From Candidatus Glassiibacteriota bacterium (GTDB lineage Bacteria; Gemmatimonadota; Glassbacteria; GWA2-58-10): a stretch of DNA of 5,227 bases. This document shows, in pieces, positions 1 to 4,984 of the stretch. The stretch lies in NCBI GenBank assembly GCA_016934095.1, contig JAFGTO010000305.1, forward strand, positions 1 through 5,227, written 5' to 3'. Under the pieces are notes generated by a model. It ran no database searches. It was not told the DNA's origin and was given only the letters and a program-made list of their open reading frames with translations. Made by a program: the position numbers and the translations under genes. The stretch's first letter is position 1. The number at the start of each line of letters is the position of its first letter.

Positions 1-390
1 GCCCTGGCGGTGGCCCGCTTCCTGGAGCGGCACCCTGCCGTGGCCTGGGTGAACTACCCTGGCCTGGAAAGCCACCCGGACCACGCCCGCGCCGGCAGAC
101 TGCTGAGCGGCGGCTACGGCGCGATCATGGGTTTCGGCATCAAGGGCGGGAAATCCGCCGGGGCCGGGCTGATCGATTCGGTCAGGCTCATCTCCCACCT
201 GGCTAACATCGGGGATGCCAAGACCCTGATCATCCATCCGGCCTCGACCACCCACCAGCAGCTTACTCCCGAGCAGAGGCTCTCCACCGGGGTGACCGAG
301 GACTTCGTGCGCCTTTCGGTCGGGCTGGAGACTGTGGAAGACATCATCGCGGACCTGGACCAGGCGCTGGCCAGGAGCCAGGAGAAATAG
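1..390 (+). CDS. metY: O-acetylhomoserine sulfhydrylase (MetY), C-terminal part, 5' end outside window
   Basis: This is the last 129 residues of a PLP-dependent Cys/Met-metabolism enzyme (PF01053). The frame is open from base 1, so the start and the PLP-binding lysine lie upstream. Visible hallmarks are VNYPGLESHPDH near the start, the family signature SHLANIGDAKTLIIHPASTTHQ (split here as SHLANIGDAKT and LIIHPASTTHQ), and the tail VRLSVGLE. In this fold the arginine of that tail (codon at 310-312) normally binds the substrate carboxylate. The family condenses O-acetylhomoserine with sulfide to give homocysteine in the cytoplasm. Related members use O-succinylhomoserine or cysteine substrates (MetB/MetZ/CGL). 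The choice of MetY rests on the signature and on metX lying 2 bases downstream. A full MetY is about 430 residues, so roughly the last third is seen. The end of this gene also contains the ribosome binding site of metX (AGGAG, 380-384). Confidence 0.9.
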   Translation, partial: ALAVARFLERHPAVAWVNYPGLESHPDHARAGRLLSGGYGAIMGFGIKGGKSAGAGLIDSVRLISHLANIGDAKTLIIHPASTTHQQLTPEQRLSTGVTEDFVRLSVGLETVEDIIADLDQALARSQEK

Positions 391-392
391 AC

Positions 393-1631
393 ATGGCTGT
401 AACTTCGAGAGACCGGGGCGTAAAAAACAACGACAGGCCCGGGAGAAAACCGGTCAAGCCGCCGGAGGACCCAGCTTCGGTGGGATGGACCCGTGCGCAG
501 CGGGTGCGGCTGGTGGAGACCGGGGAGACTTTTCGGCTCGAGGCCGGGGGAGAGGTCTCTCCGGTGGATGTGGAATACGAGACCTACGGCGAGCTGAACC
601 CGGCCGGCGACAACGCCATACTCCTGCTGCACGCGCTCTCCGGGGATGCCCATGCCGCGGGCTGGGATGCCGGTGCCGAGGCCGAAGGAAGGAAATGGCG
701 CACCCGCAAGCCGGGCTGGTGGGATGAGATGATCGGCCCGGGCCTGCCCCTGGACACCCGGAAATACCAGATCATCTGCTCCAACGTGCTGGGCTCCTGT
801 TACGGGACCACTGGTCCGGATGATATCGATCCGGACAGCGGCAAACCCTACGGGCTGCGTTTCCCGGTGGTCACTATCGGCGACTGGGTGCGCCTTCAAG
901 CCAGGCTGCTGGACCATCTCGGGATCGACAGGGTCTACGCCGTGCTCGGCGGCTCGCTCGGCGGGCAGCAGGCCCTGGAATGGGCCCTGGCCTATCCGGA
1001 CAGGGTCGGGAACGCCCTGGTGCTGGCCGCCTCGGCCCGTCTGAGCACACAGGGCCTGGCTTTCAACGCCGTGGCCCGATATTCGATCCTCAGCGACCCC
1101 CATTTCAACGAGGGCGATTATTACGGCTCCGGCGGGCCGGCTGAGGGGCTGGCCGCTGCCCGCATGCTGGGCCATATCACCTACCTCAGCGAAGCGGCCA
1201 TGCACGAGAAATTCGGCCGGCGCCTGCAGGACAAGAGCGAGCCGGACTTCAATTTCGGTATCGAGTTCGAGGTGGAAAGCTACCTGGCTTACCAGGGGCG
1301 CTCCTTTGTCGAGCGTTTCGATGCCAACGCCTACCTCTATATCACCCGGGCCATGGACTACTACGATGCAGTCAAGAGCTGGGGCCGGGGCGACCTGACC
1401 AGGGCCTGCAGCCGGATCAAGAGCCGGATGATGATCGTCTCTTTCACCTCGGACTGGCTCTATACCCCCAAAGAATGCAGGAAGCTGGCCCTGGCGGTCT
1501 GCCGCAGCGGCCGGCCGGTAACTTATGTCTCGGTGCCCAGCGACTACGGGCACGATTCATTCCTGGTGGAAACCGAAAAGGTTGGGCGCCTGGTAAGGGA
1601 TTTCCTGGCCTCGGGGAGGAAAAATGGGTAG
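393..1631 (+). CDS. metX: Homoserine O-acetyltransferase (MetX), alpha/beta-hydrolase fold
   Basis: This 412-residue enzyme transfers an acyl group from acyl-CoA to the hydroxyl of homoserine, the committing step of methionine synthesis, and supplies the substrate of the upstream MetY. The complete catalytic triad is visible: nucleophile Ser188 in GGSLGGQQALEW, Asp354 in TSDWLYTP, and His387 in YGHDSFLVE. Other family marks are EYETYGELN (61-69), LLLHALSGDAHAAGW (77-91), PGWWDEMIGPG (107-117) and CSNVLGSCYGTTGP (129-142). ATG 393 is chosen because AGGAG ends 8 bases before it and the metY stop lies 2 bases away. Typical MetX proteins are about 350-380 residues; the excess is a basic, probably disordered N-terminus (about residues 1-35) and a slightly longer loop at 92-106. 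The family includes O-succinyltransferases, which sequence reading alone cannot exclude; the neighbouring MetY-type enzyme favours acetyl. Confidence 0.93.
   Translation: MAVTSRDRGVKNNDRPGRKPVKPPEDPASVGWTRAQRVRLVETGETFRLEAGGEVSPVDVEYETYGELNPAGDNAILLLHALSGDAHAAGWDAGAEAEGRKWRTRKPGWWDEMIGPGLPLDTRKYQIICSNVLGSCYGTTGPDDIDPDSGKPYGLRFPVVTIGDWVRLQARLLDHLGIDRVYAVLGGSLGGQQALEWALAYPDRVGNALVLAASARLSTQGLAFNAVARYSILSDPHFNEGDYYGSGGPAEGLAAARMLGHITYLSEAAMHEKFGRRLQDKSEPDFNFGIEFEVESYLAYQGRSFVERFDANAYLYITRAMDYYDAVKSWGRGDLTRACSRIKSRMMIVSFTSDWLYTPKECRKLALAVCRSGRPVTYVSVPSDYGHDSFLVETEKVGRLVRDFLASGRKNG
1613..1620 (+). promoter_or_regulatory. Ribosome binding site of metW inside the metX end
   Basis: The purine-rich stretch GGGGAGGA ends 3 bases before the metW ATG at 1624 and lies in the last codons of metX. 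The metX stop (1629-1631) is downstream of the metW start, so the two reading frames overlap by 8 bases. This supports ATG 1624 as the true metW start and suggests translational coupling of MetX and MetW. Confidence 0.6.
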
Positions 1632-2403
1632 CCCGGACACCGGTAATAACCCGCAGGCCGGCGACCGTTTCACCGAGCTGCTGCGCCTCTGGGCCAGCCG
1701 CAGCCTGCCGCCGGTGGAAAACCTCACTGTGGACCGGCTGGTCTCGCTGATGGAGAAATACCTGGCCGAACAGGCCGGGGAAATCGAGCGGCCGCGCCAG
1801 CCCGTAAAGCGCTGGGACCACGAGGAGATCGAGCGGATCATCACCCCGGGCAGCCTGGTGCTCGACCTGGGCTGCGGCAACGGCGAGCTGCTTTTCCGTC
1901 TGGTGCAATCCAAGGGTGTCCGGGGCCAGGGAGTCGAGCTGGACCCGGAAAAAGTATTCGAGTGCGTGGAAAAAGGCGTCTCGGTCTTCCAGACCGATCT
2001 GGATGAGGGGCTCAAGGGCTTCCCGGACGATTCGTTCGACTTCGTGATCCTCGAGGAGACCCTGCAGACAGTGCACCAGCCGGTCAGGGTGCTGGCCGAG
2101 ATGCTGCGGGTGGGCAAGCAGGGCGTGGTCAGCTTCCCCAACTTCGGCTACTGGCGGGTCAGGCTCGAGCTGGCTTTCGGCGGCCGGATGCCGGTGATCG
2201 AGTCCCTGCCTTACCAATGGTACGACACGCCCAACATCCACCTCTTCACCATCGATGATTTCCTGGCCTGGACAGCCCAGGCTGGTGCGGAGATCACCGA
2301 GGCCCGCGTGCTGGCCGAGGGAAAGGTCAGGCCCCTGCAGGCGGGAGACAACCTGTTCGCCCGGGAAGCCCTGATGGTGGTCCGAGGGAAGCGCACCTCC
2401 TGA
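1624..2403 (+). CDS. metW: Methionine biosynthesis protein MetW, SAM-methyltransferase fold, with N-terminal extension
   Basis: This 259-residue protein matches the MetW family, encoded next to metX in many bacteria. It has the Rossmann-like SAM-binding motif VLDLGCGNGE (79-88), an acidic residue at the end of the next strand (Glu105 in GVELD), and QTDLDEG (123-129). It also has the MetW-specific segments VSFPNFGYWRVR (169-180), GGRMP (186-190) and LPYQWYDTPNIHL (195-207). Its precise reaction is not settled by sequence; the gene context implies a role with MetX in homoserine acylation or methionine supply. Usual MetW proteins are about 200 residues and begin shortly before the SAM motif. Here about 62 extra residues precede the conserved start (KRWDHEEIERII). 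They look helical and charged (RFTELLRLWASR, VDRLVSLMEKYLAEQ). The first internal ATG (Met43) has no good ribosome binding site, whereas ATG 1624 does. The last gene of the visible met operon. Confidence 0.9.
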   Translation: MGSPDTGNNPQAGDRFTELLRLWASRSLPPVENLTVDRLVSLMEKYLAEQAGEIERPRQPVKRWDHEEIERIITPGSLVLDLGCGNGELLFRLVQSKGVRGQGVELDPEKVFECVEKGVSVFQTDLDEGLKGFPDDSFDFVILEETLQTVHQPVRVLAEMLRVGKQGVVSFPNFGYWRVRLELAFGGRMPVIESLPYQWYDTPNIHLFTIDDFLAWTAQAGAEITEARVLAEGKVRPLQAGDNLFAREALMVVRGKRTS

Positions 2404-2529
2404 CCTGCCCCGCGCTGGACCCGGGATGCCGCAGTGCCTCTGCACGGTGTTTAGCCTGCCGACAATCCCCTTGCTTTTTACGCCTGTCCTGCCGATTTTT
2501 CTGCAGCTTACGGACTTCGTTCTTCCCGG

Positions 2530-2561
2530 CCGGGCGGATGCCCCCGCATCCGGCAGCCCGG
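2530..2561 (+). terminator. GC-rich hairpin after metW, possible weak terminator
   Basis: In the 193-base spacer between metW and the next gene, CGGATGC (2535-2541) and GCATCCG (2546-2552) form a perfect 7-bp stem with a CCCC loop. An outer CCGGG/CCCGG helix (2530-2534 with 2557-2561) extends it past a 4-base bulge. The following bases (GGCTGTTTCCTCT) are only mildly T-rich, so this is not a textbook intrinsic terminator. It could instead attenuate read-through from the met operon or sit in the leader of the downstream gene. Apart from this hairpin, nothing else in 2404-2596 is convincing. Two T-runs (2475-2479 and 2496-2500) are present without a stem before them. Confidence 0.3.
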
Positions 2562-2585
2562 GCTGTTTCCTCTCCACTTTCCTGC

Positions 2586-2591
2586 AGGGGG
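2586..2591 (+). promoter_or_regulatory. Ribosome binding site that decides the lipoprotein start
   Basis: AGGGGG lies 5 bases before ATG 2597. The open frame extends upstream to ATG 2426, but the upstream start has no comparable site, and only ATG 2597 places a signal peptide at the very N-terminus. Confidence 0.55.
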
Positions 2592-2596
2592 AAAAG

Positions 2597-3715
2597 ATGA
2601 AATCCTGCTGTTGGCCGGCCCTGTTGCTGATCTGCGCCTGCTCGTGCGCACCGCCGGCACTGGAGCCGGCAGAGCCGCAGTACGGCGACTTCGAGCTGCT
2701 GCACCTGCACCTGAAAAGCCGGATGATCATCTCCGATGACTGCAGCGCCGGGGCGGCCCTGGTAGTGCGCCACGGGAAAGTCATCTACGAGGAGTACCTG
2801 GGCGCCGTGCACCGGGGCCCGGGGGCCGGTCCGATAACCGCGGACTCGCGCTTCCCGTTCTATTCGGTCTCCAAAGGGTTCGGCTCGGCAGTGCTGCTTT
2901 CCCTGGCCACGGATGGGCTGGTGGGCCTGGATGACCCGGTGGCCCGGTACCTGCCGCATTTCACCGGCCCCGGCCCCGGCGGGAGATACCTGCGCGAAAA
3001 AGTAACCCTGCGCCACCTGGCCAGCCATTCCTCGGGCATCCCCCAGGATGATACTCCGCCCCGGGCCTACCGGGGCAGGCCGGTGTTCGGGGATGTGGCC
3101 CTGGAGTTCGAGCCCGGCACCGGGTTTCTCTACAGCGAGCTCGCCATGCGGGTGCTGGGGCAGGTGCTGGAGCTGGCCGGCGGCAAGCCTTACGAGATAC
3201 TGCTCCGGGAGCGGGTCCTGGACCCGCTGGGACTGGGCAGCATATGGTATTTGAACTCAGGGGATGATACTACCGCAGTGGTGCATACCTGCCGCGGGAC
3301 GGATTCCTCATCTATCGCCTATTCGGATGAGTTTGCACCCAAGCCTTACCCGGGCTCCGGGCTGTACGGCAGCGTACGCGACATTGCCCGCTATGCTCAG
3401 CTCTGGCTCGATGGGGGCCGGGCAGGGGAGAGGGTTATTTTCAGGCGGGAGCTGATAGACCAGGCCTGGAGCACCCAGCCCGGGGGCAGGGTGCCGGACC
3501 CGGACTACGGCCTCTTGTTCTGGCTGTTTCCGGAAGTCGGGGCGAAAGTGATCTCAGGAGCGGCGCACACGGTCTGCACCATCCTGCCTGGAGAGGACAT
3601 GGTCCTGGTGATGGCTCTCAACCAGCGCGGCGGCGGGGCGGGCTGGGATTTCGAGGCCGAGAAGATCAACCTGGCCAGGATGGGGTACGCGATCCGGGAG
3701 CGGCTCGACCGCTGA
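2597..3715 (+). CDS. Predicted lipoprotein, serine beta-lactamase-like hydrolase (PF00144 family)
   Basis: This 372-residue protein from ATG 2597 starts with a lysine, a short hydrophobic stretch and a cluster of cysteines. It looks like a lipoprotein signal, with the lipid-modified cysteine probably Cys15 (ICAC) or Cys17, and an envelope location is expected. The rest matches the class C beta-lactamase/DD-peptidase/esterase family. It has an SxxK motif Ser90-Val-Ser-Lys93, then GLVGLDDPVARYLPHF (107-122), TLRHLASHSSGIP (137-149), the second-motif region FLYSELAMRVLG, PLGLGSIWY (210-218) and GSGLYGSVRDIARYAQLWLDGG (253-274, split GSGLYGSVRD, IARYAQLWLDGG). The usual YxN is here Y179-S-E181, and the HxG/KTG position is occupied by GAAHTVCTILP (321-331). 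Members cleave beta-lactams, D-amino-acid peptides or esters, and many have unknown substrates, so no specific substrate is proposed. It is separated from metW by 193 bases and is probably its own unit; it converges with the ribokinase gene. Confidence 0.82.
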   Translation: MKSCCWPALLLICACSCAPPALEPAEPQYGDFELLHLHLKSRMIISDDCSAGAALVVRHGKVIYEEYLGAVHRGPGAGPITADSRFPFYSVSKGFGSAVLLSLATDGLVGLDDPVARYLPHFTGPGPGGRYLREKVTLRHLASHSSGIPQDDTPPRAYRGRPVFGDVALEFEPGTGFLYSELAMRVLGQVLELAGGKPYEILLRERVLDPLGLGSIWYLNSGDDTTAVVHTCRGTDSSSIAYSDEFAPKPYPGSGLYGSVRDIARYAQLWLDGGRAGERVIFRRELIDQAWSTQPGGRVPDPDYGLLFWLFPEVGAKVISGAAHTVCTILPGEDMVLVMALNQRGGGAGWDFEAEKINLARMGYAIRERLDR

Positions 3716-3733
3716 GCGGGACTGGCGTGAGGG

Positions 3734-4642
3734 TCAGCCTTCCAGGTCCGCTTTCCCCGGCAGGCTGTCCTGGGCGCCCAGGCGGGTGGTGGAGAATGCC
3801 GCCGCAGCAGAGGCGAACCCTATCGCCTCGGGCAGGCCGGCGCCCCCGGCCAGGCTGGCGGCCAGGGCACCGTTGAAACAGTCTCCGGCCGCGGTGCTGT
3901 CGACCGATTTAACCCGCGGGGCCGGAAAAACGCGGACCGAGCTGCCGTCATCCAGCAGGGAGCCGCTTGCGCCGCGTGTCACCAGCACCGTGCCTACCCC
4001 CCTGGACCTGATGGCCGCAGCCTGCGCGCGGGCCGAGTCCTCATCATCCCCGGCGATGCCGGTAAGGATTTCCGCTTCGGTCTCATTGGGGGTGATCAGG
4101 CTGACCGCGGCCAGCAGCTCATCGGGCAGGGCCCGGGCGGGCGCCGGGTCGAGGATCACCCGGGTCCCGTGCCGCGCTCCAAGCTGCGCGGCGCAGGCCA
4201 CGGTCTCCAGCGGCACCTCGAGCTGCAGCAGCACAGAGTCGGCCGCAGCGATGACTTCCTCGGCGGCTACGACATCGGCGGGACGCAGGACCCCATTGGC
4301 TCCCGGAGCCACCACGATACTGTTCTCCCCGGACTCATCCACCACGATCATCGCCACGCCGGAAGCATGTTTTTCATCCTGCACCACGTAGTCCGTGCAG
4401 ATCCCATCCCGCCGGAAATTCTCGAGCATTTTCTCGCCGAACGGGTCGCGGCCCACCCGGGCCACGAAATAGACCTCGGCCCCCAGGCGGGCGGCGGCCA
4501 CCGCCTGGTTGGCTCCCTTGCCCCCGGCCACCATCACGAACTCGCCGCCCAGGATGGTCTCCCCGGGCCTGGGTATGCGGGCAGCCTTGATCACCAGGTC
4601 CATGTTGGAGCTCCCTACTACCACTATCGGCTTCGCGCTCAT
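3734..4642 (-). CDS. rbsK: Ribokinase (PfkB-family sugar kinase)
   Basis: This complete 302-residue cytoplasmic kinase phosphorylates ribose, or a similar pentose or nucleoside, at the 5-position with ATP, feeding the pentose-phosphate and nucleotide pools. Motifs appear in family order: GSSNMDL (10-16, sugar contact), the PfkB signature GGKGANQAVAAARLGAEV (40-57), QLEVPLE (140-146) and ILDPAPARALPDELL (163-177). The ribokinase-typical ITPNETEAE (183-191) and the ATP-site motif DSTAAGDCFNGAL (248-260) follow, with catalytic Asp254. The C-terminus TRLGAQDSLP is the usual ribokinase ending. The more common DTTAAGDTF reads DSTAAGDCF here, a conservative change next to the catalytic base. ATG 4642 is preceded by AAGGA 7 bases away. 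No ribose transporter, pyranase or nucleoside hydrolase gene is visible nearby, so the physiological substrate is inferred from family only. The gene converges on the lipoprotein gene with 18 bases between stops. Confidence 0.93.
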   Translation of the reverse strand: MSAKPIVVVGSSNMDLVIKAARIPRPGETILGGEFVMVAGGKGANQAVAAARLGAEVYFVARVGRDPFGEKMLENFRRDGICTDYVVQDEKHASGVAMIVVDESGENSIVVAPGANGVLRPADVVAAEEVIAAADSVLLQLEVPLETVACAAQLGARHGTRVILDPAPARALPDELLAAVSLITPNETEAEILTGIAGDDEDSARAQAAAIRSRGVGTVLVTRGASGSLLDDGSSVRVFPAPRVKSVDSTAAGDCFNGALAASLAGGAGLPEAIGFASAAAAFSTTRLGAQDSLPGKADLEG

Positions 4643-4661
4643 CTCTGTTTCCTTTCAGGGT

Positions 4662-4692
4662 ATTATGAAGGTCAGGCAGTTTCCCTGTTCAA
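4662..4692 (-). promoter_or_regulatory. Possible sigma70-type promoter of rbsK
   Basis: On the minus strand TTGAAC (4687-4692) is followed after 19 bases by CATAAT (4662-4667), which differs from TATAAT at one position. The start site would be near 4655, giving a very short leader that includes the ribosome binding site. The 19-base spacer and short leader are unfavourable. An exact TTGACA just upstream (4693-4698) is 25 bases from the same -10, which is too far. The call is tentative. Confidence 0.25.
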
Positions 4693-4777
4693 TGTCAACG
4701 AGTGAAAGAGCTGGAACGGACAAATAATTATCGACTTTACATCAAAGATAAGAGAAACCTGTTCTTTTCAAACCAGG

Positions 4778-4904
4778 AAAAAAACAAATCCCCCTTATCT
4801 TCCCCCTTTTTCCAAGGGGGAGAGTTCTTTTCTTGTCCAAACGCCTAAAGCTTTGCAAAGCATCCTGTTGCACCCCCCTTTGGCAAAGGGGGGCGGGGGG
4901 ATTT
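4778..4904 (-). terminator. Possible leftward terminator formed by the repeat element plus T tract
   Basis: Read on the minus strand, transcripts from the gene ending at 4985 would cross the whole repeat. The outer stem AAATCCCCC/GGGGGATTT is followed immediately by G and then seven T (4784 down to 4778). An inner 8-bp stem also sits 16 bases before the T tract. Strong stem plus T tract resembles an intrinsic terminator, and no other terminator is seen between 4985 and the rbsK promoter region. Whether the element arrived as a mobile repeat and is used this way is inference. Confidence 0.4.
4786..4904. repeat. 119-base inverted-repeat element with two internal hairpins (MITE-like palindromic repeat)
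   Basis: The ends are exact inverted copies, AAATCCCCC (4786-4794) and GGGGGATTT (4896-4904). Each arm also contains its own hairpin. The left one has TCCCCCTT (4801-4808) pairing with AAGGGGGA (4814-4821), an 8-bp stem with a 5-base loop. The right one has CCCCCCTTT (4873-4881) pairing with AAAGGGGGG (4885-4893), a perfect 9-bp stem with a 3-base loop. The two arms are therefore imperfect inverted copies of one another over about 32-36 bases. A perfect 12-base palindrome, GCTTTGCAAAGC (4850-4861), lies in the spacer between them. No target-site duplication is evident at the edges and there is no transposase in the window. C/G-run repeats of this look are known as dispersed elements in several bacterial genomes. 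Copy number cannot be seen from one window. Confidence 0.7.
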
Positions 4905-4984
4905 ATTCTCTATGAATGATAGGAAATGTGTATAAGCTCTGCTATAGGGTTGTTTTTCTACGGCCTGCTGTGGCTGCGCCCAGC

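Larger units (their letters stand above)
4643..4984. other. 342-base intergenic region upstream of rbsK
   Basis: No gene is credible here. The part next to rbsK (4660-4785) is clearly richer in A and T than the coding regions and probably carries the rbsK promoter. The middle (4786-4904) is an inverted-repeat element described separately. The part from 4905 to 4984, beside the end of the next gene, contains no strong stem and no terminator of its own. The 62-codon minus-strand frame that covers part of it reads through the repeat (KSPRPPLPKGG) and is typical of spurious ORFs across such C/G-run repeats. Confidence 0.8.

Noticed and set aside
114..1553. Long minus-strand open frame of 479 codons opposite metX
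   Set aside because: It lies entirely opposite metY/metX, whose family motifs are unambiguous. Its translation is low-complexity and matches no family I recognise, as expected for antisense frames in GC-rich DNA.
2426..2596. Upstream in-frame start at 2426 for the lipoprotein gene
   Set aside because: The extra 57 residues would bury the signal peptide, have no good ribosome binding site and cover the GC hairpin. ATG 2597 has AGGGGG in place and a lipoprotein signal.
1444..2784. Long minus-strand open frame of 446 codons opposite metX, metW and the spacer
   Set aside because: It spans three separate plus-strand features and shows no domain pattern, so it is an antisense shadow of GC-rich codon use.
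3711..3738. GCTGA/TCAGC inverted repeat spanning the two convergent stop codons, as a bidirectional terminator
   Set aside because: The stem is only 5 bp with an 18-base loop and no T tract on either strand, so chance similarity of the two stop contexts explains it.
3786..4391. Plus-strand open frame of 201 codons opposite rbsK
   Set aside because: It is Ala/Ser/Thr-rich with no recognisable motif, and rbsK on the other strand is complete with all catalytic residues.
4693..4698. Exact TTGACA on the minus strand as the rbsK -35 box
   Set aside because: The only good -10-like hexamer lies 25 bases downstream and the position 17 bases away reads CTGACC, so no promoter of normal spacing forms.
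4786..4904. CRISPR array
   Set aside because: There are only two arms and they are inverted, not direct repeats with spacers, and no cas genes are present.
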